Assembly (NCBI GenBank): GCA_037441225.1
Contig: JBBISU010000023.1
Span: forward strand, 1 to 39,957
From: JBBFMJ01 sp037441225
GTDB taxonomy: Bacteria; Acidobacteriota; Thermoanaerobaculia; UBA2201
Direction: 5' to 3'
DNA length: 39,957 bases
In this document: positions 8,688 to 16,907 of the stretch, piece after piece
Layout of the letters: each line of letters opens with the position of its first letter
Position numbering within the stretch: the first letter of the stretch is position 1
Notes under the pieces: generated by a model
Seen by the model: the letters and a program-made list of their open reading frames with translations, nothing else
What the model was told of the DNA's origin: nothing
The model's database searches: none
Position numbers and translations under genes: made by a program

Positions 8688-10054
8688 CAGCCAATCTCCT
8701 TTGGATAAAATAAGAAAAATAAAATTAAAATAAAAATACCTAATGGGCAGATTAAAGAAATGAAAATTTTAAAAAGTTTCTCAAAAGGAAACTTTTGCGG
8801 CTGGTTCAAGTTTTCAAGGACAGGCAAGAACTTCAATTTATATGCAACAAAAAGGCATAAAAGAAGAGAACCAATACTTAAAGAAAAATGGCCAAAAAAT
8901 ATGTCAAGAACCTCTAAGAATCCCTTTTCTCCTCCAAAGATATTCAAAAAAGATGTAAAAGCTTTTGAAATTCCCAAAGAAAGGGCAGAAGGTATTCCCA
9001 GAAAAAATGTTAAAAGAGAAGTAAAAAAAACTGCTTTTTTTCTGCTAAAATTTTTTTCATCTATAAGATAGGTCACAGGAATCTCCAAAAGGGATATTGT
9101 GCTTGTAATTGCTGCAATTATTATTAAAAGGAAAAATAATATTTCAAAAAAAAACCCTAAGGGAAGGTGATAAAAAACAATTGGAAGAGTAACAAAAATC
9201 AGAGAAGGACCTGCTTTGATATTTAAACCTTCTACTGAGAAAAGAGAAGGAAATATTATAAGTCCTGCAAGAAATGCAACAAGAGTATCTGCAATTACAA
9301 TCCATAAAGAAGCTTTAAAAATATTTTCATCCCTTGATAAATAACTACCATAAGTAAGCATTGCACCAACACCTAAACTTAATGAAAAAAATGCTTGTCC
9401 CATTCCAGAAATTAAGACCTTTGGATTTATCTTTGAAATATCAGGTAAAAGATAAAATTTTAAACCCCTTAAAGCTCCTTCAAGGGTTATTGCTCTCAAA
9501 ACAAGTATTAAGAGCAATATAAACAAAACAGGCATCAGGATTTTGCATACTTTCTCTATTCCTCCCTTTATTCCCCCAAGAACAGTTAAGGCAGTTAAAA
9601 AAATTATTAAAAATAAACCAAATATTTGAGAGAAAGGAGATAAAGACATATTTTGAAAGACCTCAGCTGCCTTTTCAATACTTGATAAATTTTTTAAATT
9701 ACCAGAAATTCCATATAAAAAATAATTAAATATCCAGCCCGCTACGACAGAATAATAGGATAATATAAAAATGGAAGTAATTATATATAAAAATCCAAGA
9801 TATTTCCAAAAGCTCTTTGGAGCAAATTTTTTAAAAATCCCAACAACACTAATCTGCCCTGCTCTTCCCAAGGAAATTTCTGCATTTAAGATTGGAAGAG
9901 CAAAAAAAAATACAAAAATTAAATAAAATAAAACAAAGATAGCACCACCATTTTGGCCTACCATTATGGGAAATCTCCAAATATTTCCAAGCCCAATTGC
10001 AGAGCCAGCAGCAACCAAAATAAAGGAAAATTTTGAAGACCAGGACTCCCTCAT
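8687..10054 (-). CDS. sodium-dependent symporter of the NSS/SNF (LeuT-type) family
   Basis: This is an integral inner-membrane protein of 455 residues that should import an amino acid or related solute with sodium. It opens with SSKFSFILVAAGSAIGLGNIWRFP, the first transmembrane helix that carries the sodium and substrate site in LeuT-type proteins, followed by GGAIFVLFYLIFVF and IPILNAEISLGR-like loops. About 11-12 hydrophobic segments follow, including GQAFFSLSLGVGAMLTYGSYL (TM6/7 region) and AAITSTISLLEIPVTYLID (TM8). The substrate cannot be read from sequence. The start overlaps the preceding bactofilin-like gene by 4 bp (ATGA), showing tight translational coupling. Confidence 0.93.
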   Translation of the reverse strand: MRESWSSKFSFILVAAGSAIGLGNIWRFPIMVGQNGGAIFVLFYLIFVFFFALPILNAEISLGRAGQISVVGIFKKFAPKSFWKYLGFLYIITSIFILSYYSVVAGWIFNYFLYGISGNLKNLSSIEKAAEVFQNMSLSPFSQIFGLFLIIFLTALTVLGGIKGGIEKVCKILMPVLFILLLILVLRAITLEGALRGLKFYLLPDISKINPKVLISGMGQAFFSLSLGVGAMLTYGSYLSRDENIFKASLWIVIADTLVAFLAGLIIFPSLFSVEGLNIKAGPSLIFVTLPIVFYHLPLGFFFEILFFLLIIIAAITSTISLLEIPVTYLIDEKNFSRKKAVFFTSLLTFFLGIPSALSLGISKAFTSFLNIFGGEKGFLEVLDIFFGHFSLSIGSLLLCLFVAYKLKFLPVLENLNQPQKFPFEKLFKIFISLICPLGIFILILFFLFYPKEIG

Positions 10055-10740
10055 AAAATTTCTTCAATTAATCCAAATGCTCTTTTTAACTCCTCTGATG
10101 GCTCTTTTATTTGCTTTGAAAATATTTCAAAAACATTTTTTAATTTATTTTTATCCTTTTGTTTTAAACAATTTATTATTTCTTTTATTGCTTGCAAACT
10201 ATCTGGATCATAAATTCCAAGCCCAAATTCCCTTTCTAATATAATTAAACTTAAAGAAATATTTTCATTTTCCTTTGAAGTAGGCAATATTTTTACTTTT
10301 TCTTCTTCCCCAAGATTTATAGAAGAAGGCAATGCCTTAAGTTCAGAAGAAAACTTTGCTATCAATATATATATTTCTTTTTCAGAAGAGAAATTTCCCA
10401 CCAGCCGGGAGGTCTTTGCCAACTCTAAATCTTGAGATTCTTGTATCATAATAAATGCCTGGGCTCTTTCATCTAAGCATAATTTTTTTGCTTTTACCTT
10501 CCAGGCTGTTAAATTTCCTTGTATTAGGCAAGTATCTGCTGCCTCTACCTCAATTGCTTCAACATTTACAGAGGGTTCTACTTTAATAGATCCTCTTTCT
10601 GACTTTATCAAGGAATAATTCCCAGAGTTTTGTATTACAAGATTTCCAGGGGTTTTTATTGAAAGCTGCCCTTTTTCGTTAACCTTTATTTCAGTTCCCT
10701 TAGGTATAATCATTGTGGGAAACTCTTCTTTTTGGCTCAT
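10051..10740 (-). CDS. bactofilin-like / polymer-forming beta-rich protein
   Basis: The 229-residue product has no signal or membrane helix. Residues 1-125 are a run of short strands with regularly spaced hydrophobic positions (IKVNEKGQLSIKTPGNLVIQNSGNYSLI, IKVEPSVNVEAIEVEAADTCLIQGNLTAWKVKAKKLCLDERA), the pattern of a right-handed beta-helix as in bactofilins and polymer-forming cytoskeletal proteins. The C-terminal third is charged and helical (SLQAIKEIINCLKQKDKNKLKNVFEIFSKQIKEPSEEL). The assignment rests on pattern only, without a diagnostic motif. The ATG is preceded by TTAGGAGGTAAATT, a strong RBS. It is coupled by a 4-bp overlap to the NSS transporter gene, an unusual pairing. Confidence 0.6.
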   Translation of the reverse strand: MSQKEEFPTMIIPKGTEIKVNEKGQLSIKTPGNLVIQNSGNYSLIKSERGSIKVEPSVNVEAIEVEAADTCLIQGNLTAWKVKAKKLCLDERAQAFIMIQESQDLELAKTSRLVGNFSSEKEIYILIAKFSSELKALPSSINLGEEEKVKILPTSKENENISLSLIILEREFGLGIYDPDSLQAIKEIINCLKQKDKNKLKNVFEIFSKQIKEPSEELKRAFGLIEEIL

Positions 10741-10750
10741 AATTTACCTC

Positions 10751-10764
10751 CTAATATATATTAG
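10751..10764. repeat. 14-bp perfect palindrome between tyrS and the bactofilin-like gene
   Basis: CTAATATATATTAG is its own reverse complement and lies across the tyrS stop codon, directly before the AGGAGG of the next gene. It may be a regulator site or weak hairpin, but all-AT palindromes of this size are expected by chance in such AT-rich DNA. Confidence 0.3.
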
Positions 10765-11975
10765 CATAATTTTATTTTAAAAAACTTCTTTTTGCCAACT
10801 CTTAATGTAAATTCTTTAAGTTTTAACTCCTTCATCTTTATTTCTGGATTTGTGATCTTTTCTCCTTCTATTTCTATTCCTCCCTGACTTATAACCCTCC
10901 TTGCCTCAGAGACAGAAGACAAAGCATTTATATCTTTTAAAAACTTGCAAAACAAATTTTCTGGTTCAAACTTATATTCCAATGTGGGAATATCTTCTGG
11001 CTTTTCCTTCTTTGAAAATAGTTTTTCAAACCTTATCTTTGCCTTTTCAGCTTCCTCCTTTGAATAAAAATCAGAAACAATCTTTAAAGCAAGAAAAATT
11101 TTTGCTTCCTTTGGATGCAAAAAGCCCTTTTCTACTTTGTTTTTCATCTCTTGAATATCTTTTTTGGATAAATCAGTTAAAAGCAGATAATATTTCCACA
11201 TCAAATCATCAGAAATTGAAAGGATCTTTCCAAACATCTCATCTGGGGGGTCTTCCACTCCAATGTAATTCCCTAAGGACTTGCTCATTTTTTCTTTTCC
11301 ATCAAGCCCTTCAAGGAGAGGCAGAGTCATTACAACTTGTGGTTCTAAATCATATTCTTTCATCAAATTTCTTCCAATAAGTAAATTAAACAACTGGTCT
11401 CTTCCACCCAATTCCACATCTGCCTTCAAAAATACAGAATCATAGCCCTGTGCTAAGGGATATAAAAGTTCATGCAAACCTATTGGTTCCTTTGCATTCC
11501 ATCTTTTTGTAAAGTCATCCCTTTCAAGGACTCTTGCAAGTGTTATCTTTGAAGCAAGCTTTATAAAACCCTCTGCTCCCAATTGTGAAAGCCACCTACT
11601 ATTAAAATCAATAATTGTTTTTTCAGGATGAAGAATCTTGAAAGCTTGTTTTTTATAGGTTTCAGCATTTTTTAAAACTTCTTCCTTTGTAAGTTGTGGT
11701 CTTGTTGTCTTTTTCCCAGAAGGATCCCCTATCATACCTGTAAAATCACCAATCAAAAATATAACTTTATGACCTAAATCTTGAAAATGCTTCATTTTTC
11801 TCATAACAACAGTATGCCCTAAATGTATATCTGGTGCTGAAGGGTCAAAGCCAACTTTTACGGTCATCGGCTTTTTCTTTTGAATTTTTTTTAATAGTTC
11901 TTCTTCCTCAATCAGGTTTTCAACCCCTTTTTTTAGATAATTTAGCTGTTCTTCTATACTCATATTATCAATCAT
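10761..11975 (-). CDS. tyrS: tyrosyl-tRNA synthetase
   Basis: This class I aminoacyl-tRNA synthetase charges tRNA-Tyr. The ATP-binding HIGH-type motif is HLGH within KVGFDPSAPDIHLGHTVVMR, followed by GDFTGMIGDPSGKKTTRP. The KMSKS motif is intact in GKEKMSKSLGNYIG, and the C-terminal S4-like RNA-binding domain is seen in ISQGGIEIEGEKITNPEIKM. The 404-residue length and the form of these motifs match the TyrS2/TyrZ-type subgroup. The first start codon is at 11975, but a -10-like TATAAT at 11978-11983 is so close that a transcript from it would begin inside the first codons; the second in-frame ATG (11963, MSIEEQL) may be the true start from that promoter. It also follows the upstream GT-C/TPR gene by only 19 bp. 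Confidence 0.96.
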   Translation of the reverse strand: MIDNMSIEEQLNYLKKGVENLIEEEELLKKIQKKKPMTVKVGFDPSAPDIHLGHTVVMRKMKHFQDLGHKVIFLIGDFTGMIGDPSGKKTTRPQLTKEEVLKNAETYKKQAFKILHPEKTIIDFNSRWLSQLGAEGFIKLASKITLARVLERDDFTKRWNAKEPIGLHELLYPLAQGYDSVFLKADVELGGRDQLFNLLIGRNLMKEYDLEPQVVMTLPLLEGLDGKEKMSKSLGNYIGVEDPPDEMFGKILSISDDLMWKYYLLLTDLSKKDIQEMKNKVEKGFLHPKEAKIFLALKIVSDFYSKEEAEKAKIRFEKLFSKKEKPEDIPTLEYKFEPENLFCKFLKDINALSSVSEARRVISQGGIEIEGEKITNPEIKMKELKLKEFTLRVGKKKFFKIKLC

Positions 11976-11994
11976 AAATTATATTTTAACATTA

Positions 11995-14058
11995 TTAATC
12001 ATATTTTGGAAATAAAGTCCTTAAATAATTTATAAATTCAGTGTAATTTTCGTTATTTCCAAACTTTTCTTCTATCATTTTGGTAATAATCTGCCACTGG
12101 CGATGGAAAATTATTGTAATCCTTTTTTCTACAATAAACTTTAATTCTTTTGCCATTTCTTGAAAATTTCCTAAAAAAGCTAAGGAAACAGCTCTTATCT
12201 CATGGGCATATAAAATTTCTGGTGCAATCTCTATAACTTTTTCTGAATACTTTAAAGAATTAACATAATCATTTAAAAATAGAGATGTCTCTGCTAATTT
12301 AAAATTTACATATAAAATATCATAATATTTTGTCAATTCAATTTTTCCATTAATTAAATAATCAAGAGATAATATGGAAATATAGACAGGATATTTTTCC
12401 TTTGCAATTTTTAAATAATTTTTTGCTTCTTCAATTTTATTTTCTCTTATGAGACAAATTATATAATAATAAATTGGTAAATCCTGGTTATAATAATGTC
12501 TTTGGATTTTCTTAAATTTTAACTTTTCAAAATATTTTATTGCTTCTTTTATATTTCCATCATAAAAATATAATAACCCTTTATTAAAATCACTATTTTC
12601 TTCTTTTGCCTTTAATGCACTTGCATAAACTGTCCCTTTATAAAAAGGAACAAGGCCAATTGCATGGCTGTAGGAGAGATAAGGCGCTTCTGCAATACAC
12701 AAAGATGAAGTATAAGAGGCTTCAGAAAATTTTTTTTCCTTAAAAAGATTAAAAGTTGTCTCTTGGAGTCCTCCTGCTTTTTGTATCTCCTGGAAGGTTT
12801 CTGTAAAACTTTTTACCTCCCCCAAATTTATTGAAAATAAGAAATAAAATAAAAGGAAAAAAATAATTTTTATTTTATTCTTAATCAATACTTCTAACCC
12901 ATAAGGAATAAGGAAGAGAATAAAAGAAAATAAGGTAATCCTTTGCCTTGAAGAAAAATAAAAAAGTGAAAGGATTAAAAGATTAAAAAAAAATGAAAAA
13001 AGAATAATTTTTTCTATTTTCCTTGAATTAAAAATAAGTGAAATAACCAAAAGGGAAGAAAAAATGGCAAAAGAAAAAAATTTAAGGATTCCTAACTTAT
13101 TATTAATCATAATAAGTGAAAAAATATCATGGGCTTCGCCTGAAAAAAGATAAAAGCAGATTTTTTTTAGATACTGAAAAAGCCAGAGGAAAGGATAATC
13201 CATAATATAATTAAATGTTTTTTTAAACCAAAAAAACTGTTTTTCTGACAAGTTTTTTGATTTTCCATCTTCAATTTCTGCTACTTTTTTATACAATTTA
13301 TGAGCAAAATCAGATTCTTTTCCAGAAAACTCTTGTTCCCATAATTTAATTGTTTTTGGATAAAGAGCAGCTACACCAGTTGCTTCTGGGTTATTTCCTT
13401 CATAAAAAACAGTACCAGGGCTCATAAAGGTTAAAGTAAAATATCCTGTTGCCCAGTAAGAAAAAAACAAAAGCAAAAGAATAGAAAATATTATTGGTAA
13501 TAAATATAAAAACCTTTTACCTTTTATAAAGAAAAAGACAAGAATTGCAATTGGGAAAAAAGAAGGCCTTAAAAGGACAGATAAAGCAAAAAAGATCCCA
13601 ATTAAAAGTGATGATTTTTCAAGGAGCAAAAAAGAAAGACCTGATACTGTTGTAAACACGAGGAGTGCTTCTGGTTCAAGGCAATTCAAATATAAAAGAT
13701 AAGAAGGGTAAACTGAAGCAATAGTTATAACTAAATAAGCAATAAAAGGTGAAAATCTTTTCTTTAGCCATTGAAAGAAAAAAATAAATCCTAAAAGACA
13801 AAGTCCTAATTGAAGATAAGGAATTATCTTAAATGCTTCTTTACTAAAAAATGAAAGAAAACCATTTAAAAAAAGATAAAAAGGGGAAAAATCCAAAAAT
13901 CTTTCTGAAGGTTCTAATTTTGAAAAAAATTTTAAGGCATTTAATGGATACTTTAAAAAAGGTCTTTGTGGAAAAATTACAAAATTAAATAATATTTGCC
14001 ATAGCAAAATACATAAAAAGAAAAGAATTTGTATTTTTTTTTCTCTTTCTCTATTCAA
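11995..14058 (-). CDS. GT-C-type membrane protein with C-terminal TPR region
   Basis: This 687-residue protein has a hydrophobic N-terminal half (about residues 10-395, roughly ten membrane helices) arranged like ArnT/PMT-type GT-C glycosyltransferases, including a first-loop acidic segment (ERFLDFSPFYLFLNGF) and NCLEPEALLVF and LSVLLRPSFFP elements. The C-terminal half (about 420-687) is soluble and helical with TPR-like repeats (FNKGLLYFYDGNIKEAIKYF, LNDYVNSLKYSEKVIEIAPEILYAHEIRA). GT-C enzymes use polyprenyl-phosphate sugars to glycosylate lipids or proteins outside the membrane; TPR domains usually bind protein partners. The donor and acceptor are unknown. It is 2 bp downstream of the OPT gene and 19 bp upstream of tyrS on the same strand. 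Confidence 0.75.
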   Translation of the reverse strand: MNREREKKIQILFFLCILLWQILFNFVIFPQRPFLKYPLNALKFFSKLEPSERFLDFSPFYLFLNGFLSFFSKEAFKIIPYLQLGLCLLGFIFFFQWLKKRFSPFIAYLVITIASVYPSYLLYLNCLEPEALLVFTTVSGLSFLLLEKSSLLIGIFFALSVLLRPSFFPIAILVFFFIKGKRFLYLLPIIFSILLLLFFSYWATGYFTLTFMSPGTVFYEGNNPEATGVAALYPKTIKLWEQEFSGKESDFAHKLYKKVAEIEDGKSKNLSEKQFFWFKKTFNYIMDYPFLWLFQYLKKICFYLFSGEAHDIFSLIMINNKLGILKFFSFAIFSSLLVISLIFNSRKIEKIILFSFFFNLLILSLFYFSSRQRITLFSFILFLIPYGLEVLIKNKIKIIFFLLFYFLFSINLGEVKSFTETFQEIQKAGGLQETTFNLFKEKKFSEASYTSSLCIAEAPYLSYSHAIGLVPFYKGTVYASALKAKEENSDFNKGLLYFYDGNIKEAIKYFEKLKFKKIQRHYYNQDLPIYYYIICLIRENKIEEAKNYLKIAKEKYPVYISILSLDYLINGKIELTKYYDILYVNFKLAETSLFLNDYVNSLKYSEKVIEIAPEILYAHEIRAVSLAFLGNFQEMAKELKFIVEKRITIIFHRQWQIITKMIEEKFGNNENYTEFINYLRTLFPKYD

Positions 14059-14060
14059 TA

Positions 14061-16115
14061 TTACATTTGAACTGTTGGAGGTGGTGGCTCATCCTTTGAA
14101 CCTGCTTTTCTTAAAGGCACAAAAATCAGATAAAAGGCAATAGCAAGAGCAAATAACACTGCCAAAAAGCCAGGAGCTTTCCAATTTGGAATAAAATCAT
14201 TCATTGAGAAAAACCCCTTTTCCCTGAAAAAAACAACTGCTGCAACTATTAAACCCATAAGTGCCTCGCCTGCAATCAAGCCAGAAGCAGATAAAACGCC
14301 TGCATTTTCAATCCTTATCTTTTGTGCATCGTTATAGTCCCTCTTTTTTGCAATTGTATCCACTATCCATCTAATCATACCACCAACAAAAATTGCAAAA
14401 GTTGTCTCTAAGGGTAAATACATTCCTACAGCAAAAAGCATAGGACTTTTAACCTTAACTAAAATCAGGGATATTCCCATTAAAATTCCCACTACAACAA
14501 GGGGCCAAGCCATCTCACCACCGACTATCCCTTGAGAAAGAGTAGCCATAAGCCCTGCCTGTGGGGCAGATAAAGCTCTATCTCCAAAGCCAACGCCCCC
14601 TTGCTTTATATTTGAAAAATGCAAAACATATAAGGGGAAAAACATAAGAAAGCCAGCAACAACTACACCAATTATATCCCCGACCTGCATTTTCCAAGGA
14701 GTACCTCCAAGGATATGCCCAACTTTTAAATCCTGCAACATTTCACCAGCAACAGCAGAAGAAACACAGACAACACTTGCAACCCCTAAAACAGCTGCAA
14801 CCCCTTGGTTACCAGAAACACCAATAATTACCATTACAAGGGCTGCAACAATCAATGTTGCAAGGGTTAATCCAGAAATAGGATTATTTGAAGAACCAAT
14901 CATCCCAACTAAATTTCCGGAAACAGCTGCAAAGAAAAATCCAGTTATAAGCATTACAAGGGCAGCCATTATTGCACCAGAGATTTTTCCAGAAAAGTAA
15001 AAATACAAAAGACACATTAAAACAAATACAACAATTATGCCAAAAAGGACGATCTTAAAATTTAAATCCTTATCAGTTCTAAGTGTTGCACTATGGGCTT
15101 CTGCGGATTTTTTTAAATCAGAAATAGATCTTTTAAGCCCTGCTTTTAAATTTTTCCTCATCCTGTACAAAGTATAAGCAGCACCAACAAGCATTCCTCC
15201 CACTGCAATTGGCCTTACAATAAATTTCCATAAATTTTCTGTAAGTTTAATCCAGGCAACTTCAGAATTTGGATCCAGCCCTTGATTTGCGGCAAAATCC
15301 CCTACCATAGCAGGACCTAAAAAGAATATAAGTAAGGGAACAAAAAGCCCCCATGCCAAAAGCCCACCAGCAAAGTTTAAAGAGGCAAGTTCAGGTCCAA
15401 TAATATAGCCAACTCCCATATAAGCTGGACTTACTGCTGGGGCAGAAATTGTAGAAGTTCCTCCAACATTTTTTATGGCATAAGAATCACTCCTGAAACC
15501 CAAGCGGATAATACTTTTTCCAATTTCACCTACTTTTATAATAAAGTCATTTGATGCTTTAAATAGTCCAAAATCACCCAAAAATTTAATCAAAGCACCA
15601 ACACCCATTGCTTTAAAAAGTTGCATAGCTGCCTCTGAACCCCTCTGCCCTGCTTTATGGATTTCTCCTGCTGCAACTGATTCAGGATAAGGTAAATCCT
15701 TATCTTCAACCATAACCCTTCTAAGCATTGTTACAAACAAAATTCCTAAAATTCCACCAACAACCATCAAAGCACTGGCAGTTATATAATCCTTAAATGT
15801 ATTAAATTGCCACAAGCCCAAAATTACAAAAGCAGGGATTGTAAAGATTGCACCAGCTGCAACAGATTCACCAATTGAACCAACAGTCCTTGCAAAATTT
15901 TCTTCCAGTATGTTTCCTCTAAAAATCCTCAAAACCGCCATACCAATTACAGCAGCAGGGTAAGTGGCAGCAATTGTCATTCCTGCTTTAAGCCCAAGAT
16001 AAGCATTTGCTGCACCTAAAATTACATTCATTATAAGCCCTAAAACCAAAGCTTTTATTGTGAACTCTGCCATTGAAGATTCTGCTTTTACAAATGGTTC
16101 ATACTTTAAAGCCAT
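14061..16115 (-). CDS. oligopeptide transporter, OPT family
   Basis: The 684-residue integral membrane protein is a proton-coupled OPT-family importer, expected to take up small peptides or metal-chelate ligands. Visible family features include NAYLGLKAGMTIAATYPAAVIGMAVLR near the N-terminus, DLPYPESVAAGEIHKAG, VSPAYMGVGYIIGPELAS, GSSNNPISGLTLATLI, and DLKVGHILGGTPWKMQVGDIIG, with about 14-16 hydrophobic segments. Length fits bacterial OPT proteins. The ATG has an AGGGGGT ribosome-binding site and a recognisable promoter (16143-16172), so this is the likely first gene of the long minus-strand run. With the NSS symporter and CstA it points to peptide and amino-acid use. Confidence 0.94.
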   Translation of the reverse strand: MALKYEPFVKAESSMAEFTIKALVLGLIMNVILGAANAYLGLKAGMTIAATYPAAVIGMAVLRIFRGNILEENFARTVGSIGESVAAGAIFTIPAFVILGLWQFNTFKDYITASALMVVGGILGILFVTMLRRVMVEDKDLPYPESVAAGEIHKAGQRGSEAAMQLFKAMGVGALIKFLGDFGLFKASNDFIIKVGEIGKSIIRLGFRSDSYAIKNVGGTSTISAPAVSPAYMGVGYIIGPELASLNFAGGLLAWGLFVPLLIFFLGPAMVGDFAANQGLDPNSEVAWIKLTENLWKFIVRPIAVGGMLVGAAYTLYRMRKNLKAGLKRSISDLKKSAEAHSATLRTDKDLNFKIVLFGIIVVFVLMCLLYFYFSGKISGAIMAALVMLITGFFFAAVSGNLVGMIGSSNNPISGLTLATLIVAALVMVIIGVSGNQGVAAVLGVASVVCVSSAVAGEMLQDLKVGHILGGTPWKMQVGDIIGVVVAGFLMFFPLYVLHFSNIKQGGVGFGDRALSAPQAGLMATLSQGIVGGEMAWPLVVVGILMGISLILVKVKSPMLFAVGMYLPLETTFAIFVGGMIRWIVDTIAKKRDYNDAQKIRIENAGVLSASGLIAGEALMGLIVAAVVFFREKGFFSMNDFIPNWKAPGFLAVLFALAIAFYLIFVPLRKAGSKDEPPPPTVQM

Positions 16116-16142
16116 ATCTACCCCCTAATTAAAAATCACATA

Positions 16143-16172
16143 ATTTTAACAAAAAAAACAAATAAAGGTCAA
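16143..16172 (-). promoter_or_regulatory. sigma70-type promoter of the OPT-to-hemW run
   Basis: Minus strand: TTGACC (16167-16172), 18-nt spacer, TAAAAT (16143-16148), followed by a leader of about 20 nt and the AGGGGGT of the OPT gene. Five of six bases match consensus in both boxes. Confidence 0.6.
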
Positions 16173-16323
16173 ATTATTCTTTTAAATTTTTTAAGGTTCA
16201 ATGAGGAGTTATTAAATTTTCCTTTTTCGCTTATTTATTATAAATTGAATTTCCAGTAAAATTATTTTTTTAAAAATATTAAAAAAATTATTTTTTTCTG
16301 CAATGCTTTTTCACAGGATTATA

Positions 16324-16335
16324 GTTCCGGAACTG
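16324..16335. promoter_or_regulatory. perfect 12-bp palindrome, possible operator
   Basis: AGTTCCGGAACT is its own reverse complement with a GC-rich centre in an otherwise very AT-rich stretch. It lies about 150 bp upstream of the OPT promoter. It could bind a dimeric regulator; no partner is known. Confidence 0.35.
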
Positions 16336-16643
16336 CAATCTTTATTCAGATTATTTTATCTCTTTCATAATTTAAAAAGTTTTGAAAACTGAAGCTTTAA
16401 TTTCAAAAAAACAGGTGAAAAGGAATAGAATGTTGAACCCCTTTAGAAATTGCCTTTGAATTTTTTATATTTAAAACTTGAACTGGAACATTTGAATCTA
16501 TATTTTTTCCATTTGCTATCTGATCATTTTCACCTTTCCACTAGGCAAGGATTAAATAGAGATAAAAAATTGATAAATTTTATAATTTTTTTTAGCGTTG
16601 GCGATTGTCGTGTAGGGAAAATACAATCAAATTTATTTTTTTG

Positions 16644-16730
16644 GTAGGGGTTCAAACTTGCTCAGCCCGTAATTAAAAATTATAAAGGAATTTTGATTTT
16701 TTTTACGGGTCGTACAAGCACTATGCCTAC
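16644..16730. repeat. imperfect inverted repeat, REP/MITE-like
   Basis: The left arm 16644-16672 (GTAGGGG...CTTG...CCCGTAA) and right arm 16703-16730 (TTACGGG...CAAG...CCTAC) pair at their ends and centre (TTACGGG, CAAG and CCTAC blocks match), with a 30-nt AT-rich middle. The arms have diverged in between. This looks like an old palindromic element or a folded RNA. Confidence 0.4.
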
Positions 16731-16783
16731 ACTGCTGCACTACTGCTCTTTTTTAATTACCACAACATTTTATGCAAAACACA

Positions 16784-16841
16784 GACACGGAAGACGGACA
16801 CGGACCACGGATTTTAAAAAACGGACACTGTCAATGGACAG
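16784..16841 (+). repeat. CACGGA-type short repeats plus hairpin
   Basis: The motif CACGG/ACGGACAC recurs about five times between 16784 and 16828 (GACACGG, GACGGACACGG, ACCACGGA, ACGGACAC) and runs into a 5-bp hairpin CTGTC-AATG-GACAG (16828-16841). The base composition is unlike the flanks. Function unknown. Confidence 0.4.
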
Positions 16842-16871
16842 GATGTATGTTTCAATCCTTTTACTTTCTAT

Positions 16872-16900
16872 TTGACAAAATAGTTTATTTAAGGCATAAT
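16872..16900 (+). promoter_or_regulatory. strong sigma70-type promoter, leaderless geometry
   Basis: TTGACA (16872-16877), 17-nt spacer, CATAAT (16895-16900). The ATG at 16908 starts 8 nt after the last base of the -10 box, where transcription itself should begin, so the message probably has no leader. Confidence 0.75.
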
Positions 16901-16907
16901 ATTATTG

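Larger units (their letters stand above)
16173..16871. other. gene-free 700-bp region between divergent transcription units
   Basis: No credible coding frame was found on either strand; the short open frames here lack a ribosome-binding site and any protein-like pattern. The first half is very AT-rich and holds one perfect 12-bp palindrome. The second half, from about 16594, is richer in G and C and holds a GATTGT...ACAATC hairpin (16603-16628), an imperfect long inverted repeat (16644-16730), repeated CACGGA/ACGGACAC motifs (16784-16828) and a CTGTC-AATG-GACAG hairpin (16828-16841). This could be a degraded small mobile element, a dispersed repeat or a structured RNA. Confidence 0.6.

Noticed and set aside
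16849..16858. GTTTCAATCC, resembling the end of some thermophile CRISPR repeats
   Set aside because: It occurs only once; there is no second repeat at spacer distance and no cas gene in the window.
16450..16875. Short open frames in the gene-free region (65 and 60 codons)
   Set aside because: No ribosome-binding site, no protein-like composition, and they cross the inverted repeats; treated as chance frames.
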